Below are positions 1 through 12,190 of a stretch of 64,000 nt of DNA, in pieces; the first letter of the stretch is position 1, and each line of letters begins with the position of its first letter. The notes below the pieces were generated by a model. That model was not told the origin of the DNA. It was given only the letters and a program-made list of their open reading frames with translations, and made no database searches. Position numbers and translations under genes: made by a program. This DNA comes from Reticulitermes lucifugus (taxonomy: Eukaryota; Arthropoda; Insecta; Blattodea; Rhinotermitidae), in assembly GCA_026260175.1 (NCBI GenBank), contig JAKCWW010000046.1:100647-164646 (forward strand), given 5' to 3'.

Positions 1-75
1 CTACGCACCGGCCGCCTTTACCCCCTAGGAAATATTCCTGGTACTCATTTCTGTTAGAGGCTGGACTAGCTCAGC
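1..75 (-). repeat. SINE fragment, body only (SINE family 1), cut by window edge
   Basis: The reverse complement holds a run of the form GGGGGTAAAGGCGGCCGG, preceded by a GAGTACC block. The same body occurs in the SINE copies near 12,030, 45,300, 53,240 and 59,450. The tRNA-like head is absent, so this is a partial copy. Confidence 0.5.
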
Positions 76-112
76 GTCTGGTAGCTTTTCAAGAAGAGAA
101 ATTTCAGAAACG
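60..112 (+). mobile_element. Possible RTE-like LINE 3'-tail scrap
   Basis: GACTAGCTCAGCG followed by a GGTAGCTTTTCAAGAAG block resembles the 3' untranslated end of the LINE tails at 11,740 and 23,090. It is short and diverged. Confidence 0.3.
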
Positions 113-275
113 GTAGGGAAACGTAAAACAAAACTTCAGAAAACCCGCAAACGAAAACACGTATAAAAGGGAATAACAAATCACGTGAGATAACAAACAG
201 CGTGAATAAATTTAGTATAGCTAGATGATTAAGTGAGATCTGGTTTTTCTGAATTTAGCGATGTCCCTGTAGACG

Positions 276-331
276 GCAATGTCGCCACTGGCGCCACCAC
301 CACCACCGCCGCCGCCGCCGCCGCCGCCGAC

Positions 332-366
<35 letters not shown>
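276..366. repeat. Compound trinucleotide microsatellite (GCC)n-(AAT)n
   Basis: A GCC-rich tract of about ten units joins directly to about twelve AAT units. The Leu/Ala/Val homopolymer reading frame on the minus strand is a by-product of this array. Confidence 0.9.
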
Positions 367-367
<1 letters not shown>

Positions 368-559
368 CTGTGAGATAGGAACGTAGTCTTAATGGGTAAT
401 GGGTAATTTTCCCATCTATTCACACGGCTCTTCCCTTCAGGTTATGCGACAGAAATCTTGTATGGATTTCTCATTTCCACAGTGGATGCTAATTATATTA
501 TATCTCTTTAATATTATAATATCCAACATAATTTCAAAAGAAGTATATTTTCACTTTCG

Positions 560-780
560 GTGTTTTGTATCTTTTATGCACCAATTCATTTATTTTGCTT
601 ATTGAATCATTTATTTCCTTTATTGTCAATCCGTTCTTTAATGCGTCCGTTCATATATCTAGTCATTGCTCTGTCTGGTCTTCCTACATTTATCCAAACT
701 TCTATCCTTTTATCTATCTATTTATTTATTTATTCATTCAATCATTTATTCGTTTATTTATAATCCGTTTGTTTAGTTAG
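560..780. repeat. T-rich, TTTA-like low-complexity DNA
   Basis: Degenerate TTTA and TTCA units (ATTTATTTATTTATTCATTC and similar) dominate. The overlapping short hydrophobic reading frames reflect this composition. Confidence 0.6.
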
Positions 781-3700
781 GTTAAACTTTAGTGTGCGTA
801 TGTCTTTCAGTACGGACACATTTCTGTGCCTTGTTACGGTTGTATATTTCACTTCACTGGAATTCACTTGGGTCGTATTCCATTACAGTGTTTTTGATTA
901 TTAATGATTGGATTTATTTCTTTTCACTTGAAATTAAACTTGATATTAACACGCTGGATTGAAATTACAGTAATTTGTAACGAAACGCCGACTGAGTTTG
1001 GTAATTAAGAATTATGGTTTGCAAGCACCAATATTCGGATTGTAATGTTCATTTCATTTTAAAACCCACTTTTAAACCCTACTGTCTATAAGCTTACATT
1101 TTATAGGGATTTCTAATAAATAACACACTGAAGGGAATTCTCATTGTACTTTTTCTCGGAATTCTTGTTTGAGAGTAGAGTGCGCAGAAAATTGTTTTTA
1201 TGTTTTCAATTAATGCTTCCGAAATGCAGTTCGCTATACGCCAATACAGTAACTATTTTTACCTATTATGAACTTTGTTGTGAGTGTTTTTTGTATAACA
1301 TTACATTCCCCAAGAAGAAGTTTCTGTCACGGGGATAGGTGTCAGAGAAGCAGACTCTAGGATAAGTTGAAATAACGAAATACTTATTAACTGCACTTCA
1401 AATTGCCTTAGTTTAAGCAGACTTTTTAAGGGTAAAACGTGGCGATTTCGGAATCCTTTGACGTTACATTTACAAAACAAGCGAGAAGTAATTACAAGGT
1501 CATATTTTGCTATACCTGCTTCTTAATAATTTGAAAATATCAGCACTGCGGATGGATGATTGCATATTTATTGAGTAGCAACTTTATCTTTATTCGGATG
1601 CATTGTGAGGAAGGAATTTACACTACAAATTGCGTTCATAAGTAGGTATTACAGTTATTTCAGTTTTATATATTGTTCTGGAAACGTAAATTATATTTTC
1701 GGAAATGCATCAAGGTTTAGAAAAACAGGAAAGGATTGAAATTGCATTTATATACACACGAAGAGTAGATCAAATTAGACGAATGTTTGGTAAAAGTTTA
1801 GGATCCTTTGTCGTATTTTTTCTGTTTATAAATCGAAAAATAAGATAGGCAAAATTATAATTTTACCAATTGTTTCATGTAGTTGTGAAACTAGATTCAC
1901 TCTAAAAGAAGGCTCTTGATGCAGACTGTTAACAACGAAATGCTAAGGATAATATTTGAACCCAAGAAGGAGATTGTAATAGAAAGAGAAGAATATTACG
2001 TAATGAATTAATTTATGATTTTCACTGACACCACCTAATATTGCTATTGTGATTAGCCTAAATTAAGGAAGTTGTGATGGCAGAACATGTAGCACGGGCG
2101 GAAGACCGAGAAATGCATACATGAGAACGTACTGGAACGTGGTATTGGGGTAAATATTATGGAATTTGAGTGTAATTAGGAATGCAAAGAAATGTGTTCA
2201 GGTAGGCCTAGGATTTTGTATTAGGCTTTTGTGAACACTGTAAATTATCTTTTGGTTCCTAGCTTATAAGCGGTAACTTTATATTTGTATATCTGTGACA
2301 CTTTAAGAAGAACTGTGCAACATGAATGTGCTTATAAGCAAGACATTTCATTACTCAAAAGGTACTGTGTAAAAATTTAAATTTTGAAAATTGTTGTTGC
2401 GTAAATTATTTTCGCCAGCCAAAAAGTTTTATTAATGTTTGAATTTATTTCAAGCACGTCTCTTTAAATCAGCGCTGTATTGGGCCGATAATGACCACAG
2501 TGCGTAGAATGTAGCGGCAGACTTTTCAAAAGTTCATATCTACCGACACATTGTCCGTCTGTCTCAATCCTGAACGTGCTGTTTCAAATTGAGACTGCTC
2601 CATAGATATATGCGTAAGTACAGGGTTAATGCATGTTGTTTCCGTAAGCTGATCTTAAGGAATATGATACTAATGAAGGTTACGGTAATCTCGGAAATGA
2701 TCTGTGGTTTGGTGGGTGGACACCAACAACGTCACCTGCCAATAAACAGTAATCCTGACATCACGTCAGAAACTCAAATTTAAAATCAAATTGGCTCAAG
2801 ACAGGAGCAATAATGGACTGTTATGGGACATCTTAATAAACTTAACTGTCATAAACAGGTAGTTTTAGACCATGTGGATGGCTGTGAACTGTGTAAGTGG
2901 GGCGCTATTTATTACAGCTCTTGCAACTTTGTAGTTACGTAAATAACACTCCATGAAGTGCATATGTTGTGTAGCACTGAGTGGTGGAATTGTAAAGGAT
3001 GTAAGATGAAGTTATGGTTACGTGTATGATAGTAATATCGTAGCTTATGACTGCGCATTTAAGGAAAACCACGAGAAATTTCAGGATAATGTCCTCAAGC
3101 CGAGATTCGAATTTGGCAGCTTTCAAATAAAGAAAGAATACTGTACTCTGAGATGTATGGCTGTTGTCAAATTAGGCCTAACACTGTTTTGGTCATTTTG
3201 CCCCAGTGTACTTGTTGTAACAAAGGATTTCCAACTTGCGTTCCAAGCGTGTGTTTTAGTGCCGAAATGTGAACATCTCTCGGCACAAACCAAATGAAGC
3301 ACCTCACGCCTTTGATAATGCTACCACAGCTGTGTAAATCCTATTGTGCTAACAGACGCTAAGACGTTACATGCCGATACGTGGATATCGTGATATTCCA
3401 TTTGAACTACCGCAGCACAGACTGCATTCATTGGATACCACGACAGCACTCCACCTCTGACCCCATCGACCCACCATCACGCCTCAGAGATCTCATTTTG
3501 CATTTAAATCCGAGTAGGGATAATTGAAAATGTATGTACACTACTGCCTCATGTTTCCTGTGGGGGTGGCTGTCCGTACATAAATGCAATATACAGTAGA
3601 GTGTGATATGTTTGTAGAAGTCTTCATGTAATTGGGAATCAGGTACTTATCTTTACTCAGTAGTAAAGCTTTGGCCTTGACAGCGTGAGTGGGGCGATTC

Positions 3701-4835
3701 CCTATATCTAGGCGAAAATTGCAGAGGAAATATGTGCCAAATCCATTAAGAACTTAAATCTCTGTCACTTTCCAATGGTCGCCATTTGTTAGGTGTTCGT
3801 TTTATAACAAGGTTAGATCTAGTGAAGTAGAACACAAAAGAATATTCTATCTCGCATAATAAATTATCTGGCCCTCATAAGACACGACTGCAATTCAGTC
3901 CATTGTATTTTTAACTGAAATAAAACGGTTACTGATCATGAACATATAGCGATCTGACTTCATCCTGCAAAATCGCTAGCAAGGTGAAAGACCTACACCT
4001 GAGTAACCAACAACAGACGCACAAACTCGGATTTAATTAACTGCCATTATTATTAATAATTATGAAGATTATCGTTATGCAGTGTTACATATCCGCCTAT
4101 TATTTCCTGTGTTTAGGACTAACACAGCGCCTTAACGGACCTAACAAGCGACAAAATTTCACATGTTTCTTAAACGATAACCATAACCGTAACATGTACA
4201 GTATCGAAAAATGTTCCAGTACCTTTTGACAGACTTCTGTTCGTCTATGTACCTCACTTGCATTGACTTAACTAGGCATCAAGCTTCCCTCGAACTGACA
4301 TTCCTTTAATGCCAGTCGAAAGTAACAAGCTCATTGTGCCAGACATCATAATTAGTTTCGAGTGCTTATTTGGTTGCCATATATGATTCTTTTTCCTGAC
4401 GCTGTCAGCTAGTTCTAAATTTAAAAGCGAGCACTCCGAACCATATGTTACACACATGTACGAGTGGACTGAGCTAATTGTTTCCGAACATGGAGACATG
4501 TGCTTGCGACAGAGAACCCTTGCCGGCTTCACCTCCCTATGGTTGACGGCAGTAATTCATAGTCACACTGCTGTCGGCAGTTCCTGTAGCCTGTTCTATA
4601 TTCATTATGGGGAAAAAATAAATGCCAACATCCCTCTGGTATTTAGCGTTCTCGCTTTGAGTTCTGGATGTCTCGGTTTTCGATTTTCGTCTCGAAAACC
4701 AGCTATTATGTCTGCAGCTTTGCCTCATTAAATTACTGCTCAACAATCAGTCAGTCAGATTTGTTAGTTGAGTCAAGTGTAGAGAAGATTGCGTGCACTG
4801 ATACCACTTTTTTACAATATGCAGCCTTTATATCT
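781..4835. other. Repeat-poor, gene-free DNA
   Basis: This is the longest left-hand stretch in which I recognise no repeat or domain. It holds two exact TAGGCCTA palindromes (2203 and 3173). Short reading frames lie at 3022-3297 (91 codons) and on both strands at 4456-4746, with no motif, signal peptide or family resemblance that I can name. Confidence 0.5.
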
Positions 4836-5030
4836 AACTAACTAACTAACTAACTAAATAACTCCATGAAACAGAGCCCGTCCTGAGAAGCTAACAGGGC
4901 TCAAGAAATTCCTCGCATTTTATGGAACCGAAAGGATAATTATCGCATTTACAAGAGCCCGTGCCTGTAGCTATCCTGAGCCAGATTAATCTAGTCCATG
5001 CCCCCCCCCCATCCTACTTCTTGACAGAAC
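4836..5030 (-). mobile_element. RTE-like LINE 3' tail with (GTTA)n end
   Basis: Read on the minus strand this matches the end of the copy at 22,734-23,143: GGCTCAGGATAG, a CACAAGAGCCCG complement, a GGTTCC-type block, then TTCTCAGGACGGGC and CTCCATG complements. It ends in five GTTA units, seen on the plus strand as CTAACTAACTAACTAACTAA at about 4838. A short microsatellite in place of poly-A is typical of RTE-clade LINEs. It is 5'-truncated and diverged, with a run of ten C near 5000. Confidence 0.75.
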
Positions 5031-5051
5031 AGGAGAAGTGCATGCATAGCT

Positions 5052-5109
5052 TTTGTGGGGAGACCTGAGGGAAAGAGACCACTTGGAGTACCTAGGCGTA
5101 GATGGGAGC
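5052..5109 (+). mobile_element. RTE-like LINE coding scrap in opposite orientation
   Basis: GGGGAGACCTGAGGGAAAG and GGCGTAGATGGGAG match the codons for the GRPEGKRPLG / RRRWE part of the LINE C-terminus on the plus strand. The adjoining fragment at 4836-5030 is on the minus strand, so the two parts of one LINE end are arranged head to head. Confidence 0.65.
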
Positions 5110-6539
5110 CTTTTTGTCTTTTTTTACAATTTGTCTTTAATAACAAATCCTTCAATCCACCAGACAAATTTACCGACATTAAAACATCCCTGAAAATCTT
5201 GTACTCATGATAACTTCGTCGTCAGATTTGTGACGTAATCATTGACTTGATCATACTTTGTATATTGTTTGCGACTTCAATTTTCTGTTGCATTGTTCTA
5301 TTAATATTAGTAGTCAAATTTTCAAGTTTGTAACAGTTCCATTCCACCAAGTGGCCACGCTCTACAGGGTTTCGATTAGTATGCTCTAGTTCTATGCATT
5401 TCACATATATCCCATACGCACTGCAAGTCCCACCCAGTTCACCCTCCTCGAATTCATTACCTTTACATATCTATTGAAGAGTCCAAATTGTCAAGTTCTT
5501 CATTGTTTAATTCTCTTCAGTCCGTTTATTTTTTTTTCTCATAATGCTAAGTATAATATTTTTCTGGCACATTGATTTTAACAAAAACACCACAAACTTA
5601 TTAAAGCTTTCAGTTTTTCACATCTGTGAAATGTACAATGTTTTCTTCTGCACTGTGACACAGGTCTGTCTTGTGGGTGTTACATATTGGAGGACCCTTC
5701 TGTCTGTAACAGGAAGACATAAATAAAAGAGCAAAGAAAAGGAGAAAACTTATCAAGAAGAATAATACGGAGGACGAAAGAACCAGACAATGAAGAAAAC
5801 CAAAAGAAGAAAAATTGCGCTGCCAAATAGAGCACCCTTATTTCTGTGTCCCGTTGATTTCTGTCTTATTCTTTATCCTATATCGTTGTAATTTCCAGAC
5901 TAATTCACGTGTTACAACTGTGGGCTTATATATAGTATAAAAGTGAGCTAAGAACGTCTCGAATGTAGGTTTATTCTGCCACCCGTCAACTTATATTGTT
6001 TTTTAAGCAATATAAGTACATAAAACGCTAATTAAGGCAAGAAACAGAAAGGTTTATGTCAACATGTCTCGTTTGGCAGCGCCATGAATTCATTAGAATC
6101 AACGCTATTAACCTGGAAGCCAAGCGTAACGCCACCAGCGAAACAAAGATCGCGTTTTCGGTGTATAACGTCACATCAAAGTGAAGTGGGTAAAAATGTG
6201 AGACGGTGTATAAAACAGGCAAGTTTATGTATACTACGGTAGGAGAGAAGAGCGGTGAAGATTGCAAATAGCAGGAGTCACAGATGGTCACGTTTAATTT
6301 AGAATAGCATAAAGTATGTAGCTAAATAAGGGATATCAGTGTAACAGCTGACGTGTTATCAGGGGCAACAGTTCAGTGTTTTCACGAAGTGAGCCAGACG
6401 TTGGGTGTAAGTTGCTTGCTTACGTGAAACATATTACCGCCATTACTCCTTCGTAGTAAAACACAGTAGAATGCATTTCCATGTCTGCTATATACTGCTT
6501 AAATGGCGCTACTGTATTTCTGTCTCTCTTTTAAAAAAT
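5110..6539. other. Unassigned DNA with a short polypurine patch
   Basis: A purine-rich patch (AAAGAAAAGGAGAAAAC and similar) lies at about 5722-5820. The 87-codon minus-strand frame at 6028-6291 resembles nothing I know. No repeat family recognised. Confidence 0.4.
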
Positions 6540-6945
6540 AATTTCAATTTTTCATTCCTTACCACCTTCAATTTTATTGTTTCTTATTTCTTCGCTTATT
6601 CCCTCTACATTTTAGTTTACCTTGACGAATTCCATATCCAATCCCACTTACGTGGATGTTGGATCGGTGAATGTATATGTGTGTGTGTGTATGTGTACCT
6701 TTTTCATTTTCCGCCTTTCTTCTCTTCTCTTCATTCAAACTTTTTTCATTATTCTTCTTACCGTTATTCTCTCCCTTTAATCTTTACCACGTTCCGTTAC
6801 TTTCTTCCTTATTGAAAATCTCCTGTTTTTTCTGTCCTCTCAACCATTCTTCATTTCATTTCTTTCAATTTCTCTTTATCTTTCGTTTTTTATTTCACTT
6901 TAATTTCTTAAACTCATTTTCCTTCCTTCTTTTGCTTAAGGATAA
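6540..6945. repeat. Polypyrimidine tract with (TG)n
   Basis: About 400 bases of mainly C and T on the plus strand (TTCTTCTCTTCTCTTCATTC style), including a GTGTGTGTGTGT run near 6678-6692. Two plus-strand reading frames rich in F, S and L (6471-6815 and 6671-7099) follow from this composition and are not called as genes. Confidence 0.65.
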
Positions 6946-7107
6946 GGAAAGTGAGATGCATCGTACCATTATATCCAATTCAGGTGATGTGGTTGTGGTA
7001 ATTCGAGATGAAACAGGCATATTGACACAAATATGCATTGCTGCAAGTTGTGGCCACGAACGGCGAACAGACAACACGTTCACAAGCACAAAGATTTGAA
7101 CGGGCAG

Positions 7108-7137
7108 TGATAATAATAATAATAATAATATAATAAT
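7108..7137. repeat. (AAT)n microsatellite
   Basis: About nine AAT units with one interruption. Confidence 0.8.
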
Positions 7138-7194
7138 GAAACCCTAAAAACAACAATAAATCATCTGTGATTACAGCACTCCCAGACAGCTCAA

Positions 7195-7290
7195 TACCAC
7201 GTAATTATTCCAGAAGTTTCCTGCCATGTAATGAGCCCAAAGGTTCATCACCGTGTTCACAAGAGCCGCGAATGGACCCTTTGCTGGTCG
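7195..7290 (-). mobile_element. RTE-like LINE tail fragment
   Basis: AAAGGTTCATCACCGTGTTC and ACAAGAGCCGCG are the complement of the LINE segment coding for [10 protein letters not shown]. Only about 90 bases survive. Confidence 0.6.
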
Positions 7291-8811
7291 AAATGACTTC
7301 TGTGCAAATTCTCAAATGGTGTTGGTTTATGATCGTTTCCAGTGTTACAGATTCGTCTATGCCGAGGTCCCACAACTAGTGATCGCAGTAATAATGACTC
7401 ATTGCATTTATTACAGTGCTTGACGACAGCTGTAAGACCAGTTACATGCGAGCACTACAACTATAAATAAAATGAGAAAGTATTAACCGACATTAAAGAA
7501 GACTAGGTATAAAAAGTACAATAATACGCTAGGAGATGTAAATGATGTTAACATCATTAGCTTTATTAATCAATTAATAAAGTCTGATTAAACAAATATT
7601 TTATTTTAAGTAATTAATTGTTGGTAGATTATGTCAGCTAAGAGATATACTGTTATAATGTCAGCATACTTGCAGGTTACATCAGCCGCAGAAACACAGT
7701 GACTGAGGGCATGACCTTTACAAGATACTGAAGGTTGAATATAGACCAGTCTGTGATTAACTTAGCCAAGTCTTTGTAAACCATCATTATCAAAAAAGGG
7801 GGAACGGATGAGAGCCAGAGCATCAAGATACCGCCACCTGAACTGAAGTGCAGATGAATTCAGCCTGACTGATAAGATTTCATATCTGTTGTTACATATA
7901 GCAATGAATAAACTGCAGCTAACTCTAGGCTTCAAATTTCCTGTTCTTTCGAGTTTAGTGCAATCAGTAAATGTAAACAAGTTTCAGGTTAGATGCGCCC
8001 GGATCGTACAAGGCGCTTTACAAGATCATAGACTATCAATAGTCGAAAGAAGCCATGAAGTAAAGGATGAAACTCAAAATTTGTTACGTTGGTGGGCGCG
8101 GGGGAGGGGGGAGGGGGGAGGGAAGAATATGATCCGCATTGTGGTAGAAACAGAGCTTACAATACAACAAAATTCCGAGACTACACACTGGAAAGTAGCA
8201 ACTAGCCTACTGCACAGTTATTAATTAATAAATTAATTATAGCAATAACAGCAACAAAGATGGCACAGTGGACCTAAAAGCTTGAAGTTTCAGTTTGCTC
8301 GACTTCGGCTGATACCATCCCAGAGTCGCCCTCTGGCCGTCGGCGCAGTCCCCTGGTACTGCTCTTATGGCTGGCTATATGCATAAATTAAACGCTGAGG
8401 AACAGAAAGTGGGAAAAGCATAGAGGGAAGTTACGGATGTGGCTTTGAGTAATGAATATTCATTTATCTATTATTAGCACAAGTGTGAGATTTGGAGTAA
8501 CAGCCTGTTGTACAGGGAGGGGAAAACGGTCCAATGGTATCTGCCTAATTCCCTGAAAAGGCTTTTGATAGTCCCTCAGATGACGAAGGAACCCCCCCGC
8601 CCGCCATCCTCTGTTATGGAACCCAAATATTTATTGATTATTTCACACCAGACCTCTAGTGGACCTTACTTTTACAAAATGTGCGTGTTTTCGGAAGAAG
8701 TGATTGCACGCGCAATTTCAGCATTTTAGGGTTAAGTTTTTTAAAAGAGTGTTGTTTAATGAAGCGGCCAATTGCTAAGATCGTGTAGCGTCAGTGACAG
8801 ATGAGTGAATG
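7291..8811. other. Unassigned DNA around a G-rich tract
   Basis: It contains overlapping chance frames at 7762-7980 (minus) and 7889-8224 (plus) and a poly-C patch near 8590. Apart from the G tract described separately I recognise nothing. Confidence 0.4.
8100..8122 (+). other. G-quadruplex-prone tract
   Basis: Four G runs of 5, 6, 6 and 3 bases are separated by single A residues. Single-base loops between runs of three or more G meet the usual quadruplex rule. No promoter or gene is visible beside it. Confidence 0.7.
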
Positions 8812-8985
8812 CCTTGGTGCATTGGTAGCATGACAGCGGATAACAGAAGTGCTCAGAGAAAAACCTGTTTATTTCCACTTCGTCTGCCACAGTTCCCACT
8901 TGGACTGACCTGAGATCGAATCCGGGCCTCGTGGATTTACGTGTGTTAGTGTTGTTATATGATTGGGATTTTGTATATTTTCCGT
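8810..8985 (+). mobile_element. tRNA-derived SINE, diverged
   Basis: A box-A-like TTGGTAGCATGACAGCGG is followed about 85 bases later by a box-B-like GAGATCGAATCCGGGCC. The spacing exceeds a tRNA's, so the head probably carries an insertion. The body (TGGGATTTT, CTGCTGTTGGA) has no further match in this window. Confidence 0.55.
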
Positions 8986-9104
8986 GCTGCTGTTGGAAAT
9001 GAGAAAAATTGAAATCGGAGGAAACGTAACTTGTCACTTGTGATATGGCGTCCATATTCTTTGAAGTGAAGTTTCTGTTCTTCTGGGATAGATTCTGCGT
9101 GTTG

Positions 9105-9335
9105 GGTACTTGGTTTCCGACATTTCGAAGGAACCTAGTGCTTGCATCTTTGAGGCCCTAAAGTTCCAAGAAATCTGAACCTTTGAAGAAGAAGGCAGTA
9201 CGTTCCTTCGAAACGCCGGAAAACAAATGTCCTCTGACTCAGAATTGTATTTCAGAAAAACGAATCCTTAAGAATCTTTAACTACGCCGCTGTGGAAACC
9301 TTAAAATTCACGATCTTTAAATTGTCTTAAAATTT
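9105..9335. repeat. Hairpin repeat with inverted hammerhead-like motifs, copy 1
   Basis: The block CATTTCGAAGGAACC on the left and GTTCCTTCGAAACGCCGG on the right are inverted relatives, each beside a TTGAAGA or CATCTTTGA element. In the right motif the putative stem II is GAAGG/CCTTC. Downstream lies GCCGCTGTGGAAACC plus TTAAAATTCAC, a segment shared with repeats near 34,570, 42,470 and 48,690. Confidence 0.55.
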
Positions 9336-10499
9336 CTCAGGGATGGTACAAGGCTTAGAGATATAAGGAGAGTAGGTTTGAAGTATTTTCCCTTTATTTT
9401 TCTTTGCCGGTTTCACGAGAACATATAATAAATGTATTTTAAATTACTTTTTGTCTCTTAGTTTGGTTCGTGGAAGTGATGCTTATGAGATGTTTGTTAG
9501 GAAAATGTTCCTAATGGAAATAATATATGGAAGTATCCATTGTATTTTAACTTTCATTCCAGTGTGGATAATTTTTCCAACAAAACAAGTGGAAAGTAGG
9601 AGATAGAAATACTTCGGCGATGTCTTTACTGTTCTGACTGAAGACAGCCAACAGTTCGAAGGTGGCGTCATTTATCTGAGCCACTCCACAACCACATATT
9701 TTACAGTCGCCTGCCTGCCTGCGTTTTCTTACAGACGCCAGGAATGTTAAGAACGGAAAGTTTGTAACTCACAGTTTGAGGTAGTGTCAATATCGTGTAC
9801 GTAGTTCTGCAATTACAGTACTTAATGTGGCCGGGCACTTGTTGCATTTATATTTACAGTGTTCTTCAGTCATTCCTTAAAAAATCATAGTGTTATATTA
9901 CAATGGACCACAACCGCTCACTTTTACTGAAGTGACTGAAAAAATACATACGTTAACCGACAGTCATGCTTACATTTGAAATCGAGACTTCTTGATATGA
10001 AACTGGAATGATCCACGTAACAAAAAAATTCGGCCATGCTTCATACGTACATGGAAAAATAGGCTAGTGTTAAATGAATTAAGAAGCTGAATGTTTTTAA
10101 AGTACCCCTAAAGCGTACGCTGCGTACCATCCTTCCATTCACCTATTGATTGCCTTATTTGTTTCCCACTTTCCAGAGTCTATTTCAGAACCGTCATGCA
10201 GCCGCGGAAGTTAACATTCAGTGCTGAACGCTAAATGTGCCAGAAGATAAGTGTCTTCTCGGATGCTTATTCTTTACTTAAGTTTCTCGTCTTTGAAACT
10301 ATCAACACACACACAATGCACTGTCTTACTACATAATGGATTTTGTGGATTTAAGGTAGCAATGTAATATTTATATGCCGAAGAATCTGGCTAGTACGTT
10401 GCATGACTATGTCGAGTATTGGAGGCAGACCGTGTTAGCGTTGAGAAGTATTCTACTTTATACAGAACAGAGCGGGAAGGTTAGTCCGTCTACCAAACC
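9336..10499. other. Unassigned AT-rich DNA
   Basis: There are a small (CCTG)n patch near 9712 and a short ACACAC run near 10,305. Frames at 9483-9671 (minus) and 10,375-10,566 (plus) show no recognisable domain; the second ends inside the next repeat. Confidence 0.4.
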
Positions 10500-10690
10500 G
10501 AAGCTGAAAACCCACCTCTTGGGAGGCCTTCGCTCTTCTGGAATATTACGTAGCGTTTGTTGGTAGTTTTTTTTTCTTACCGGTATTCCGGGACGGCTTA
10601 TCGGTCCTATCTTCAAGCGTCAAACAGTTCTTCTTGGACTGTTGACCCTTGAAGATGGGACTGATGGGCTGCCCCAAAATTACATCCTTG
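10500..10690. repeat. Hairpin repeat with inverted hammerhead-like motifs, copy 2
   Basis: Arms at about 10,590-10,628 and 10,639-10,675 are imperfect inverted repeats (GGGACGGCTTATCGGTCC against GGGACTGATGGGCTGCCCC) around a loop of about ten bases. The flank CTCTTCTGGAATATTACG matches the flank of the larger inverted repeat at 48,979-49,225, so both belong to one family. Confidence 0.7.
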
Positions 10691-11662
10691 CAACAGCAGT
10701 TTGCGGAAGGATAGTTAGAATATTTATATAAAATAGTGAGACAAGTCGAGAAACACGCCTGACTTCGCCTATGATAAAAGATGAAAGTGTTACAAAGGCA
10801 GTGTTTGGTATTGCGTCATTTTCACACGTGTAACATTATAATATCATCTAGTTTCATATTCAAAATCACCTCGCTGCTGGGGGCAGGACTGAAAGCATGT
10901 GACGTCTAGTCATGTTGTTGTTTTCCTACACGAACAAAAGCCCATAATTAGACACACAAACTGCGGGCACGGAATAACACCGCGAAATTACAGCCGTAAA
11001 TATTATGGACCAGAAGAGCGTAAAGTGGCGTGAATGGGACGGTAGCCATCACGGGAATTAAACAACACGGATTTTATTACTGTCTATATTGTTTTTGTTG
11101 TTACTTAGTATTATTATTATTATTTTGTTCTATAGTACAACAATATTAATAATTATTAGTGTAAAATATTAATTATTTTAATTATAATAATAACTGTAAT
11201 TGGCCACTAGACTGCTGAATCAGCATATGAACGGATAGAACAGAATTAAGCATTATTAGTATTATCATTATCACCATCATCATCATCATCCATTGTAGTA
11301 CAAATGACCAAACTCTTACAGCGAAGACGGCACACCCGCAAGTAGTATAGAAACCATCTGTTGAAAACCCGAGGTTCTTTGGGCTGTACCACATTCAGAA
11401 CAGCCCTCAAATCGACCGTATCGTGAGCCGTTTGGATCCGAACCGAAATTTACGTCCTGTTTTTCTGAGAGTGTGAATATTTTCCTTCCTTCTGTACCTA
11501 GGACACCGAAGTAGGCTATTCCCTTCGGAATATCCGAGTAACATATTTTGTGCCTTTGTCACCTCCACCCTTAATCAACATATCAATACCACCACTGTTA
11601 TTATTATTATTATTATCGTTATTATTGTTGGTCACTTTACAATGGATTTAGCACGTAAATAA
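10691..11662. other. Unassigned DNA with several short microsatellites
   Basis: ATT runs lie near 11,108-11,123 and 11,598-11,618 and an ATC run near 11,266-11,292. The 70-codon minus frame at 11,182-11,394 is partly encoded by the ATC run (Met repeats) and is not called. Confidence 0.5.
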
Positions 11663-11812
11663 ATAAAAAATAGGGACAGGTGACGGGCTATTGTGAGTGC
11701 GGTAATGAACCTTCGGGTTCCATAAAACGCGGGAAATTTCTTGACTAGCTGACGACCTGCTGGCTTCTCAACAAGGACTCTGCTCCATGGAGTTAGATAG
11801 TTTAGTTATAAA
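11663..11812 (+). mobile_element. RTE-like LINE 3' tail
   Basis: TAGGGACAGGTGACGGGC, GCGGTAATGAACCTTCGGG and CTCCATGGAGTTAG match the 3' end of the copy at 22,734-23,143 in the same orientation. TAAATAA-like words on both sides may be remains of a target-site duplication, but this is weak. Confidence 0.8.
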
Positions 11813-11934
11813 TAAGGAATTGAGCTATTATGGGGGTATTTGGTTTTATGCAATTAATTGTGATTGACAAATGCCAAGATCTGAACATACTATTTGTAAT
11901 TCCATGCGGTCAGACACTGAGAAGTGTGAAACAC

Positions 11935-12190
11935 TGTATAACATGCCATGAAGGCACAGAGGGGGAGTAGAGGTGTAGATCTACTGATTCTTTAACCTCG
12001 GCGCTAGATGGGGTGGGTGGTTAACCCCACGTCACGGCCGCTTTACCCCCCGGGAAAGACCAATGCGTGGTCCCCATGTTCGGTCTGGACGGATGCGAAA
12101 AATGTCGCTCTCACCGGATTTCGAAGCCCGAACCGTCCAGGCCGTAGGGCAGGCGCTATACCGTCTACGCTATCCCGGCCCACCACTGCC
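11935..12190 (-). mobile_element. tRNA-derived SINE, near full length (SINE family 1)
   Basis: On the minus strand the head starts GGGCCGGGATAGCGTAGACG (box-A-like) and continues to GGGCTTCGAAATCCGG (box-B-like). The body holds CCCGGGGGGTAAAGCGGCCG and the 3' part AGATCTACACCTCTAC and CTTCATGGCATG. The 3' part is shared with the copy at 25,960-26,262. RNA polymerase III promoter boxes of this kind identify a tRNA-derived SINE; the head is too altered to be a working tRNA gene. Confidence 0.75.

Noticed and set aside
280-370. Ala/Leu homopolymer protein on the minus strand
   Set aside because: It is a translation of the compound GCC/AAT microsatellite.
6471-7099. Phe/Ser-rich plus-strand frames, superficially membrane-protein-like
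   Set aside because: The underlying DNA is a polypyrimidine tract; hydrophobic codons follow from base composition.
12100-12190. tRNA gene candidate
   Set aside because: Box A and B are present but the body and repeated occurrence show it is a SINE head, and the cloverleaf does not close.
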